From assembly GCA_942486035.1 (NCBI GenBank), contig CALNXK010000002.1:2929501-2993500 (forward strand): a stretch of DNA of 64,000 nucleotides, written 5' to 3'. Of the stretch, positions 22,015 to 32,474 are shown one piece after another. Both the position numbers and the translations under genes were made by a program. Source of the stretch: Porites lobata. Lineage: Eukaryota > Cnidaria > Anthozoa > Scleractinia > Poritidae. Position 1 is the first letter of the stretch; every line of letters starts with the position of its first letter. Below the pieces are notes generated by a model, which was given only the letters and a program-made list of their open reading frames with translations, ran no database searches and was not told the origin of the DNA.

Positions 22015-24106
22015 ACCACTCACGATGGGGTGCTTACTTTATTGATTTATTGCAAATTTTTTAACCATTACAAATTACACTGGGTCCTGTCCGTACCTGC
22101 CTGAGATAGGCTTTCTTTCGACCAGCTAGAATTAAAACTATGTACAAGAATTACTTCTTGAGTAGTATAATAAATAGCTTTATAAATCCTAGAGTGAGTA
22201 CATAAAACGCCAGTAATACCTCACTATACCCAATGTTTTAATGTTACCGACTACTTTCACACTGATGTAGCAATCAGATTAAGCGTGAACTGTATAAAAG
22301 AATCAGCTTCATGTGCACAAAATGGGCTGTGGATAAACAACCACAGGTTAAGTTAAACTCCAATTAAATTTATTATTTAAATAGAAACAACTTTCTAAGA
22401 TATTGAGCCTTCTGAGAAACAATATGTACATACAAACTACTACAACCACAACCACAACAACAACAAAAAAATCTACCCCTTGTCGGACTGTTCCAGCAAT
22501 CCAATACAAAGTCCAGACCCATAACTAGAAATACAGAACCTATCGGGAGACTGGTACGAGTGACGGATTGTGGGAACCGGGGAGAGCACGCATGACATAA
22601 GTGGGCACTGCTCAGTCTGATGTAAATATGCTCAGTACAACTAATATTTCCCTAACGTGTGGAGCGACCTTCATTAAGATAAACCCCGCCTCATTCCTAC
22701 TTGATTCCCAATAGGCCATTTGCGTGATGACGTCATTTTACTGCTACAACAAGAATCCTTCACGGTTTAGCTGTCTTGGTAAATTAGAGCTTTTGTTATT
22801 GAGCCCTCACTGATGTTACCAAGTTTAACTATGAAAGGAAAAACGTTATAAATGCTATATTTAAATACTAAATTTCCCCTTCGACCAAAAAAGAAAGGGC
22901 ACTAAAAATAAGCAGTTTCAGAAAAACTGTCGTGGTCTATCTCTAAACCGACTGCAGGACTTAGCGGGCTATTCACGTTGTAAATCTCTGACTTTCAAAG
23001 GTCACACACTCGGTTAACATTTATCTAAATATTCAACGGAAGTGAAGTTTCAGAAGTTTTGATTAAATAGCGAAAAAAAACAAAACAAATATTACCCCCA
23101 CGGCAGGCCCATTGTAATTCTAAGGGCTCACTGCAACCAAACATAGATTTCTTACAAATCTACCAACATTCATCGGTTTTTCGTGATCATCGTTGTTAAT
23201 TTTCACCATAGCAAGCATAGCTATAACTTGACAAAAAATTTGGATTACAAATCGGGGTACTGACCACGTGCTGTGTTTAAAATGGCATTATCCTCAAGTG
23301 GAAAAAATGTTGCCGCCTGCGAACAGGCTCTCTATTGGGAGGGAGACCTCATTGGGAGCCTGTTCATAGGCAAAGCCTTATGCAAATTTTCTTTAAAAGA
23401 AGCTTAAGGCAACAGGAAAAGCCCACTAGCAAGATGTGGTTTCATAAACAGCCCCCATCTCATTCTTGTCATTCTTATCCAAAAAACGGCGCATAACGGC
23501 ATTGCGTTTTCGGGTTTTAAGGTTCATGTACTTAAAAACGAAAATGGTGTTAATACCAGAAATCCTACCATGACTACTCTTTTCAAAACAAGGAAATGTT
23601 AAACGCTTTAATAACAGGAAATGGTTGCACGAAACTATACTTCCTCTAAAGATTTAATACATTTCCGAAAGCTAACCATCATAATTTGTACTTAGGTGCA
23701 TTGTTATTAATGAACATTTTTGTTACTTCTATTTTCTAAAGTGCTACGCAGCTTAACGGAAATTCTTTCGTCATTTGTTGTGCATTGTTATAGCCTGCGA
23801 ACGCAGACAGGGAAAACTGAAGGTTGAATTTAAGTGCATGAGTGCGGCTTTCAGTGGAGTCTGGTAAGAGTAACACACAAAGTAATTGCATTTGTCAAGC
23901 AATCACAGAAGGTAGAAAAAACGAAAAACAAATCGCCAATCGCCAAGTAAGAAGCAAAGAAAAAAAACGCGTGAAGTAAACTACAATGAAAAATACAAAG
24001 CGATTGCGAAGTTTGATCAATGCTCCATTGAAAACCGCTCTACAGGCTAGCATAAGTTAAACTTTTTTTAGAACACCGCAGTTTTCAATACAGCATTACT
24101 TGAGAT
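22015..24106 (-). other. Probable 3' UTR / flank of membrane gene
   Basis: Directly downstream of the stop codon of the - strand gene, and almost free of open frames on both strands. On the - strand two overlapping AATAAA signals lie at about 22038-22051, so a transcript could end near 22015, giving a ~2.1-kb 3' UTR. A small hairpin (gaacaggctc/gagcctgttc) lies at 23322-23372. The UTR extent is inference. Confidence 0.4.
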
Positions 24107-24291
24107 TTATGCAACCTCTGGACCAAAGTCCTCGTACAGGGGGTCGTGCATGGATATGTCGTTGTAGTAAGCGGCTCGTAGTCTAGAGCGATGATGGTAT
24201 TTCTTCCAGTACACTACTACTCCCACAACAATCAGGATAGCAAAAGCAGCTGCAGCACAAATACCGATGATAGCTGCAGTGGAAAGGCGAC
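24107..24291 (-). CDS. Last exon: transmembrane helix and cytoplasmic tail
   Basis: The acceptor is 'tttatcag' just before 24291, and the exon enters in phase 1. It encodes GRLSTA, a ~22-residue hydrophobic helix (IIGICAAAAFAILIVVGVVV), the stop-transfer YWKKYHHRSRLR, and a tail AAYYNDISMHDPLYEDFGPE ending in VA and TAA. The positive cluster after the helix indicates type I topology. The tail has three tyrosines after the basic stretch; YYND contains a Y-x-N pattern of the kind Grb2-type SH2 domains bind, and PLYEDF is another possible phospho-site. Signalling is inference only. Confidence 0.75.
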
Positions 24292-24838
24292 CTGATAAAT
24301 GAAGAAACATAACAAAAACCCTTTACTCAAGTGTCCACGTATTGATTGATCCCCTGAACAACAAACTTAAGCTTTTGATTCAGAGCGGACACAATCATTA
24401 CTTTATGTACCTTTCTAGTCTTTTTTTAAACATAACGTACTTTTCTAGTCACTGTCGTGGTTGTTGTTTTTCTTTCTTTTTCCTTTTTATGTTTAGTCTT
24501 AGTGATGAGATTTACATAATCCTTTAGTGAAAAATCGTACTTATGTGAACATCAATTAAAAAAAAAAAATAAAACAGGAATGAATAAAAAGACCATACAC
24601 TACAAATCATTCCCATATCTTTCCCGATTCAAAACTTTGGGATTTCAATTCTATTTTAAAATACCTGATTTAAAAGAACAACCACTTCTTTTACATACAT
24701 TTTTCCAACAACGTGGCCTTGTCTTACTCTTTTCCAAAACGAGGGAAGAGGAAACGAGAGAGAGATGCTGATACTCAAATCACTGAGGAGCCTTTGACGA
24801 GAGGATCAGTATCGCAATCACTAATAAAATTAATTTAC
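24292..24838 (-). other. Last intron of membrane gene
   Basis: AT-rich intron between the juxtamembrane exon (donor GTAAAT) and the last exon. The + strand open frames here have no recognisable content. Confidence 0.6.
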
Positions 24839-24898
24839 CTTTCTTGTTGTCACCATCTCCTCCTTTCTGAGGATTATGGGTGCCATGATGTTGGGTAC
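24839..24898 (-). CDS. Juxtamembrane linker exon (60 nt)
   Basis: Acceptor 'ccttctccag', donor AAAG|GTAAAT. Phase 1 in and phase 1 out, so symmetric. It encodes TQHHGTHNPQKGGDGDNKK between the stalk repeats and the transmembrane exon. The peptide is hydrophilic and Gly/His/Lys-rich, a plausible flexible linker. It joins either to a stalk exon (GGT=Gly at the junction) or directly to the 45.7-kb exon, which would allow stalk-less splicing. Confidence 0.7.
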
Positions 24899-25993
24899 CT
24901 GGAGAAGGAAGAAATAGGCAAACAGTTTAAACTATTATGCAAAAGCAACTTAACAAAAACAAGAACTTTCCTCAATATGAAGGTACTTTAAAATTAACAA
25001 GAATCAAAGGAAACATTACAACCTTAATAAAACAGCTTCTTCTCAAGGTAGGCAAAGAACACAAAGGTCAGGGTATGGGCGAGTCGGTGTAACCACGGCA
25101 ACAATTTTCTTTCTAATTTTTTGATTTAGTATCAAGGGGTTGGCATTCCAGATGCGAAAGAACTTTTACTTTAGTTCCTGTTAGTAACAATTATTTTCAT
25201 AAAACTCCGCTTTTTGCCATTGTTTTTCGCCACCCTCATAACTTTTCTGAAAGATATGACTCAGGCATTAATACCTGCACCCAAGAATAGATGGAAAGCC
25301 TCAAGAGGAAGGAACATCGAAACTTCAAGAGTTTTCAAGGGTGAAATTTAAGAGGTTGACATAATTCATTCCCCGGCAGGAGGTAAAGTGCATCCACTGG
25401 ATGCATCCACTGTATTTGATTTACATATATATGTATCTAGTTTGAAGCCGCTGATTATGTCGGGATTTTGCCAAGCTATTAGCATGTTTAAACTCCATTT
25501 ACTGGTGACTGTTAGGTATTAGCCGTCAAAGAAGCTAGTTAGTTTTCAACGAGCCGTTAATTCAGTTCGGGGAGTTCAAGTGCGTATGAGGGATAATATG
25601 AAGATCACTTTGACGTTCACAAAGCAGAGCAAATGACAACAGAAACTATCAAGATATAAAGCAAACTCTAACAAACCTGGCCTGGAAACATCAAAAAAAT
25701 GTTGAATCTGCCATGATTACAGTTTTCAGACAGAAAAAATACTGCATGATGATGGTGTCTTGTAGCTGATTTTTGATTAGCTTCTATTTACTGAGGTTTG
25801 CCTCTATTAATTTAGTATATGTATATCAAAACGGTTACAGGCAGCAAATCCGCCATGATATAGTGGAGTAGAAGATTGGTTACGGACTCATCGCCCTGGA
25901 CTGATTTACATTTTTCTGTCTTGTTAAAAAATTGCAAGAACTCAGTCTTTCATGAAGATTTGTAGAGAAGAAACTTATAGAGAAGATGTAAGG
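24899..25993. other. Intron with a decayed stalk-exon copy
   Basis: Part of the ~16-kb intron between the stalk array and the linker exon. It includes 25625-25735, a degraded copy of the stalk-exon unit (listed separately). Otherwise there is no gene. Confidence 0.5.
25625..25735 (-). pseudogene. Fossil stalk exon with its intron edges
   Basis: On the + strand, 'gacaacagaaa..', 'aaagcaaactctaacaaacc', 'ggaaacatc.aaaaaatgtt', 'aatctgccatgatta' and 'agttttcagacag' line up in order with the intron flanks of the 45-nt stalk exons. Between them only 'tgg' replaces ~43 bp of exon. Read on - it is acceptor 'tttccag', GCCAG, donor GTTTGTTAG: both splice sites are kept but the exon body is gone. It shows that the exon unit once extended, or was copied, to this end of the intron. 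Confidence 0.6.
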
Positions 25994-26110
25994 TTAGACT
26001 GCGAGCAGTCTGTCTTTTTCTTCAGATTTAGTCAGGCGAAACGCGCGCGTGTCTCGCGCGTATGTTTTGCTCGACGGACCAAGAAAAAAGAGAGACCGCT
26101 CGTAGTCTAA
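25994..26110. mobile_element. MITE, TAGACTGC-type TIR
   Basis: Ends are TTAGACTGCGAGCAGTCT and AGACCGCTCGTAGTCTAA. Same family as 6141-6345, about 117 bp. The interior includes 'aaacgcgcgcgtgtctcgcgcg'-like GC-rich sequence. No ORF. Confidence 0.75.
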
Positions 26111-27840
26111 TGTAAGGTGTGAGTCAGAGGGAAAGGCAGTTTTTGCTGGATGCAATCAAAATAGCTCAATAAAATTGTAAGAAGCTAGTTGACACAATAA
26201 TTAGATACTGTTTTATCGAGTGGAGTAACATGATATGAGTAGAAATATATTTCGGCAGTTTGATAATTTTCTTGGAAGTTAATAAATGTTAGGCTATCAA
26301 CCTTGACGTTGCATGAAACATAATTTAATTGCAGATGTTGTAATGAAGCCGAGATGATTTCTTAAAACCGTTGAGAAAATTTTGTAGTAAACAATTTGCG
26401 TTTTTTCTACGTACGAATTGTAAAAGTGCCAAAGGCCAACATCTTCACGTGCAAATTGTGTGCATAAGTTATTTCTATAATTCTGTTTACTAGATTACTG
26501 TGTGATCACTCGAATTCCCTCACGTACGAACCACGAAAGGGGGCAAAGTCCAACACTTTCACGTGCCAGTTATGTGACTGTACATCTCATACAGATTGGC
26601 TTTTCACAATAATAATAGTAACTTGAACGTATGAAGACCCGTTTCGTTTTGTAACCAACAAGTTAAAAAAGGCTCTTGTCTTTTAAGAAGCAATAGCTTT
26701 CAAAACATGAAGAAACAAGACGCTACGGAGCGTACACTTCGGCGTCGTGATTGTGGAACTGATTAATTGTAAACGCGGTGGAATAGTAAGAAATGAAAAA
26801 TGGTAAGAGTAAGGTGTTAAATTGTGAAATTATGGGATTTGTCAGGATATTCTGAAAAGAGCAACATCCAAGAGGCCTACTTGCCAAAAACTAGCATTTC
26901 GGGACAAATTGTCTCTGAGATATTAAGCCCAGTTATGCTCTGATGACTCCATACAAATCCTGCTAAATTTGACTTGGGTCTAAACGTTTAGACCTAAGTC
27001 ATAACAAGTCTAACAAAACAAACAGTGAAAAAAGAATTCTCATTCTTAGTCACATAAGGGTTCAAAAACAGCATAGCAGTCTCATGTACTGACTAAAGAT
27101 ATGTAAGGCATGGGTAAGGAGTCAATTACGTTGAGCATGGAATTGGCTGTTACGAGTTCGAATGTTTTGAGGACATAATTAATTATTCACTGACTATCAG
27201 CACGCAGGAATGTCGGATTAACACAAGGAAGTTTAATACCAAAGGAACATAGCCTTTTCAGAGCTATAAAACACAGCATCCGCCAACACAAACTTGACTT
27301 GAACTTAAGTACAATTTAACAGCCTCTACCAATAATAACAAACTTTCGCTTGAACTTCCGATATCTTACGGCTTCCGCCAACTTGCAAACACAGAACTTG
27401 AAAATCGGCCTTCGTCACACTTGACTAAACACAGCAGTCCAGCTCGTGAGAAAAAAACTTAGTTCGTCATAAGACCTCGCTTGGAACTTGTATACCGTTT
27501 GACATAAGGTTCTAGAAAATACTAAACGGGCGAATAGTAGTAGCTTTTCGACATATTTTACGATTTCAGTAACTGATGCAAATCTGCTGACTCATCCTGA
27601 AATGTAAACATGCCCTAATTAATTATTCATGAATAATCCAAAAAAAGTAGAGAACGTTCGAGAAAGTCACGCAACGCATGAAAGCAATTTTACTACGTAA
27701 CACTCAACAAAGACAAAATGTCTTTGTGTAGCATTTTGTAACTTTAAATTCATCATAGAGCAGTTCGAAAGGAGGGCTCACTCATGAAATGTTTTTCAAC
27801 ACTCGAAGAGAAATTTCGTGTCTCTAGGCGGCCACGTAAT
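26111..27840. other. Intronic, dispersed repeat, no gene
   Basis: 26405-26470 and 26513-26598 are copies of the dispersed repeat seen at 3066-3142 ('cacgtacgaaccacgaaag', 'tttcacgtgccagt'). Nothing else is supported. Confidence 0.4.
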
Positions 27841-27849
27841 ATCCTCTAT

Positions 27850-28280
27850 TTATTCCTCGAGTAAATTAAAGACTAAACTCGAAGTGATCTCAAGATATCA
27901 CAAAGTAGTCCGGTTTCATTTCGTGAAATAGCCGAAACAAGCCGAAAAGTCGCGAACTTGCACGCCCAATCTTGTCCCGAAACTAGTGCATAATTTCATA
28001 ACTATTTTTCATATCCCGAACTACCTTGGGTCGCAGTAGCGCAATCGGCTAATCCCTCAACTTAGAGTCTCCTCTGACCTGACGGGTCACACAGGTGAGT
28101 CGGTTCAAACCCCGGGGAAGCCAAAATAATAATTCTTACTTCCTCGAAAAAGTTAAAGAATAAATCAAAGAAATCGAAGTGATCTCGAGATATCTCGAAC
28201 TAATTCGGCTCTCACTTCGTCAAATAGCCGAATAAAACCGAAAACCTACAGACTTTGCATGCCCAATCTTGTTAAAAAAC
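27850..28280. repeat. Direct duplication of ~285 bp
   Basis: 27855-27985 and 28140-28275 share, in order, 'ttcctcga', 'cgaagtgatctc.agatatc', 'aaatagccgaa', and 'gcacgcccaatcttgt'/'gcatgcccaatcttgt'. The copies are diverged. A tRNA-like segment lies between them. Confidence 0.6.
28027..28122 (+). ncRNA. tRNA-like / SINE-head segment
   Basis: An A-box-like TAGCGCAATCGG at 28037-28048 and a B-box-like GGTTCAAACCC at 28102-28112, 54 bp apart, resemble an internal RNA polymerase III promoter. Acceptor-stem pairing is poor and the variable region is long, so a functional tRNA is unlikely. A tRNA-derived SINE head or tRNA pseudogene is more likely. Confidence 0.35.
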
Positions 28281-28986
28281 TTTGATACATTCCTGAGCGT
28301 CGCGAATCCTTTACTTCGCGCTCCGCCGAAGTAATAAGTTGTCGCAGTTAAAGACTGTTTCGCTGAGTTGAATCGCACGTGAAAACCTCGTGAATTGTGA
28401 TGATGCAACCATCTACCACAATGATAAGAATCCTGCTATTTCTTAACTACTCGAATTCGATCAGTCACATTTTGGCTTAAGAAACTCCGAGGAAAGCTTA
28501 GACTTTTCCTTCTAATCAACGTTTGGTGAATAGATATTTATTTTACTTTAGTAATTTGTTTAACATGCACCAAATATAACAGGAAAGACAGAGGAAAGTG
28601 AATATATAGCATGAGGATCGACGCAGCTGAGCGTTTCGCGTTTTCATTTTTGTACGGCAATACCCAATTTCGCACAAAAACCCAGTCTACATTTAGGACG
28701 AAAAAGGTAGATTCATCACTCTTGGTAAGGTTACACTGAAGCATTCAAAATAGCTCATGCACGTTTAACGTGCCTATGTTTCCCTAACGCTACTGTTTCT
28801 ACTAAAGTTACGCATCTTTACTAAATAAAATACGTTTCAATAACTATAATATGTTCAGAAATGCACGCATTGGCGAAAATGGCAGAAATGGCGATTAATC
28901 GCCGAAATCGCCAAACTGTAAACAAAAATTCAAATGAGTTGGCAAAGGGGCCCTTTGGAAACTGGCGATTTTGGCGAAAATGGAGA
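28281..28986. other. Intronic, no gene
   Basis: No supported gene. 28860-28985 contains 'ggcgattaatcgcc' and 'aaaggggccctttgg', a subrepeat that also flanks the right side of the next element. Confidence 0.4.
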
Positions 28987-30573
28987 TTAAGGTGTCTCGA
29001 TACAGTTTTTCAGGGCCAATACCTCCCAAGTTTGAGCATAAACTACGTCGCCATAAACAAAGTTTTGGAAAAATTGCCACTACAGTTGTATTAGATGAAG
29101 ATGGAAATTTGTTATGATCAGGGTTGCAACGGGATCGGAGTTGTCATAGCAACGAAATGACGCTATTACCTATTTTACTTGCAGCAGTATATCTCGGCAC
29201 TAGGAACTGTTCTTTGAAAATCATTCACGGGAGCTTTTTCCTCCAATAGCAGCCTCGACGTTCGTGAAGTTTAAGCGAAATCTGAAAGAGCGTTGTCGAG
29301 AAATTTTGGGATAAAGAGTTTGTGGTTAGAAATACGGTAAAAAATGGACAATCTTGCTGTTCGGCTGTTATCTGTAGAAAAAGAAGCGCTTTTGACATGC
29401 AATTTCACCTCATGGTAGTTTGCTAGAAAGAAGGATTTGATTAGTATGTATCGAGGCGCTCTGTTAGCGGTTTTTTGAACATTTTGGTCTACACTTTAAC
29501 AAATTAGCGAATAATTTTTAAACCGCTCGATACATTTTTTAAAAAATTTAATATTCTTGAGATTAACCTTCCTTTTATATGACCTTTTAGTTTCAAGATT
29601 ATTGATGTATTGTAAGGCAGTAAAATAAGGGCTACAATTCGCCAATATTTTGGCAGAAATTTTGTGTTTACAAGTGTGAGCCTCTCATTATTCAGGGTAT
29701 TGTGTCCAAGCTTCATATTTTCGTGCACAACAATAGCTAGCATTTTTGCATATTTCAAATGCATTGTTAGTTACTGCTGTTGACGTGAAAATGAAACTTG
29801 GAGACAATGCCTTGAATAATTAGAGGCTTTCACTTGTAATAAGGAAACTTCCGATAAAAAAGTAACAAATTGTAGCCCTTATTTCACTGCCTTACAACAT
29901 ATCAATAATCTTGAAACTAAAAGGTCGTATAAAAGGAAGGTTAATCTCAAGAATATTAAATTTAAAAAAAAAAATCCATCGAGCGGTTTAAAAATTATTT
30001 GCTGATTTGTTAAAGTAGACCAAGATGTTTACAAAACCGCTAACAAGAGCGCTTCGATACATACTAATCAAACCCTTCTTTCTAGCAATTGGCTGGAGCT
30101 ATCTCCCATGATCTTTCACCCACGCTTTTAACAAGATTGAAACTACTATGAGGTGAAATTGCATGTCGAAAGTGCTTCATTTTCTACAGATAACGGCCAA
30201 ACAACAATATTGTCCATTTTTGCTGTGTTTCTAACAATTAAAACTTTATCCCAAAATATCTCGATAACGCTCTTACAGATTTTGCTTAAACTTTACGCAC
30301 ATCGAGGCTGCTACTGGAGGAAAAAGCTCCCGTGAATGATTTTCGAAGAACAGTTCCTAGTGCCGAGATATACTGCTGCAAGTAAAATAGGTAATAGCGT
30401 CACTTCGTTGCTATGACAACTCCGATGCCGTTGCAACCCTGATCATAACAAATCTTCATCTTTATCTAATACAACTGTGGTGACAATTTTTCCAAAACTT
30501 TGTTTTTGGCGACGTAGTTTATGCTCAAACTTGGGAGGTATTGACCCTGAAAAACTGTATCGAGCCACCTTAA
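28987..30573. mobile_element. 1.59-kb fold-back element
   Basis: A giant inverted repeat. The left arm ~28987-29727 starts TTAAGGTGTCTCGATACAG; the right arm ~29784-30573 ends CTGTATCGAGCCACCTTAA. The arms are 740-790 bp with substitutions and small indels, and the loop is ~57 bp. Internal checkpoints: 'aactacgtcgcc' and 'cctcccaagtttgagc' on the left mirror 30488-30540, and 'tgtccaagcttcat' (~29702) mirrors 'atgaaacttggaga' (~29790). Both ends read TTAA, a target used by piggyBac and Kolobok elements; that assignment is inference. No transposase is present. Confidence 0.85.
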
Positions 30574-30830
30574 CGGCCAAATTAAAAAAAATTCAAATGA
30601 TATGGCAAAGGGGCCCTTTGGATAGTGGCTATTTCGGCAAAAATGACGGAAATGGCGATTAATCGCCAAAATTGCCAAATTGTAAACAAAAATTCAAATG
30701 AGATGGAAAAGGGGCCCTTTTGAAACTGGTGATTAATCGCCGAAATCGCCAAACGGTAAACAAAAATTCCAATGACATGGCAAACGGTCCCTTTTGAAAT
30801 GGCTATTTATGGCCAAATAGTTAACAACAT
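30574..30830. repeat. ~80-bp minisatellite ('gcgattaatcgcc')
   Basis: About three diverged units containing 'gattaatcgccgaaatcgcc', 'gtaaacaaaaattc', 'aaatga.atgg' and 'aaaggggcccttttg'. The same unit lies on the left side of the fold-back element at 28870-28985, and related 'aatggcgaaaaatcgcc' text sits in the stalk-array introns. Confidence 0.7.
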
Positions 30831-31252
30831 ATTAATATGAAAATGTTTCCAATATATACTGATGATGACAAGGCTACTGTGTTTTAATGCTTTTACCTTT
30901 AACTGATAACCTCTTGTTATTTGAAATTCGTCCCAAACAAGGGTGTTTGGTTGGGAATTACCACCTATAAATAATTTCTTGCACAATTCAACTTGACTAG
31001 TCCACGAGTTGTATTCGATTATTAGTGAATGGTAATCTTCGTAATGTTTATGGCAACTTTCTTACCAAAAAACCCAAGATAGGTATCCTTAATTTTCCAG
31101 GTTTGTAGTCATTGTTTGAATAGCGACAGTTCATCATTATATATTTTATGAGGAATCCAATTCGGTTCTAGGCTACGCATTCAGATAATTAGATGGTCCT
31201 TATTGCCTTGTATATCCATCCTCTTCGTTAAAATGGCGTTCAATCGTACAAA
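30831..31252. other. Intronic, no gene
   Basis: No structure seen. Confidence 0.4.
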
Positions 31253-31816
31253 TACAGTCAACTCTCTCGTAAGCGGTGGTCGTCTACGGGAAAAATCAAG
31301 AAAAAGACCTCACAATGAACTAATTAACGTAATTACGTAAAGTTATTATCTTAAAAGCAAAAATGAGGCAAATAGAGAACTTCTAATGATGTTTAACTCG
31401 AATAGCGCTTGGAACTGATGAAACTTTGTACATGACATTATGCATGAATGTGACAATCCACTTTTTTACCTAGAGATCGTATTACAGACATCTTTTTTGT
31501 AAGTCAGCTGCTATAATCTGTCATCAAACTTGGTCAGCACTATTAAAAAATTAACTTTTATGACATTCGAGCAACGGTTTTCTTACAATCATGATCATGC
31601 TGGGTGGTCGCTTACCGGAAACAGAAAACAAAAGAACATATCAAATTTCTGGCCCCAAAAGTGGTCGCCGTCGCTTTGGCAATTTAGGTAGTTGTCGCTT
31701 ACGAAAGAGTTTTTGAAACAGTGTTTGACTGAGAAACAAAAGGATTATTTATAAAGTGGTCGCTTACGGGAGGTGGTCGCTTACATGAAGTGGTCGCTAT
31801 GAGAGAGTTGACTGTA
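31253..31816. mobile_element. MITE, TACAGTCAACTCTC ends
   Basis: Ends are TACAGTCAACTCTCTCGTAA and GAGAGAGTTGACTGTA, with the outer TA as probable target. The interior repeats 'agtggtcgcttac' near the right end. Organisation (TACAGT.., then '..AACCTCTC') parallels the elements at 45109 and 62476. Confidence 0.8.
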
Positions 31817-31996
31817 TATATAAACAAGCTAGTTCATTTGCGATTTCACAAAACATGAACGTGTTAGGCTTAGTAGTTGTTATATCGGCGCGGAAGCCAT
31901 GTTGAAATAGTCGATTTTGGTAACCACTCTATGCAAGCAAAAACGATTAATATCGTTCCCAGCCGATTTTGGTGGTCACTCTATGTAAGCAAAACG
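31817..31996. other. Repeat edge, no gene
   Basis: 'gcaagcaaaacgattaat' recurs twice (31936 and 31988) at the edge of the Penelope-like repeat. Confidence 0.45.
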
Positions 31997-32474
31997 ATTA
32001 ATAAAAGTAGGTTGAGTTTGATCGTCCGGGTGAACGTAGTCCTTAATAGGACTGTTGTTGTTGACAGTGACCGACGTTTCGACAACCTGCACGGTAGTCA
32101 TCTTCAGAGTCAAAATGAGTTGTATCACGTCAGTTGATGGAATTATACTCCGGTTATTGATCTGATAGGTAAATTACGTCGCGATGTTATTGGTCGTCTG
32201 TCAGTTAAGCCGTGATGTTATTGGCTATAAAGACTCGTAATCAGTAATTGGTGCATTTCGATCCGTCTATTGTCACAGTTAAACAGTCGTCTATTGTTAG
32301 TCAAATTGTCAGTTCTCCAGTAGTTTGTCGTGATACAACTCACTTTGACTCTGAAGATGACTATCGCACAGGCTGTCGAAACGTCAGTCACTGTCAACAA
32401 CAACAGTCCTATTCAGGACTACGTTCACCCGGACGATCAAACTCGGCCTACTTTTGAAATGACTCCTGGGTTCA
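31997..32474. mobile_element. Penelope-like inverted pseudo-LTR with hammerhead motifs
   Basis: Two ~125-bp arms in opposite orientation (31999-32125 and 32335-32460) around a ~205-bp spacer. Each holds a hammerhead-type core. On +, stem I GACT (32347-32350) pairs with AGTC (32386-32389); CTGAAGA is at 32351-32357; stem II is GACTATC/GGCTGTC; GAAA is at 32378-32381; the cleavage triplet is GTC. The - copy (32113-32070) has the same layout. Stem III is only AC/GT with no loop, as described for hammerheads of Penelope-like elements that work as dimers. A LINE interrupts the right end, which resumes at 35396. Confidence 0.65.
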
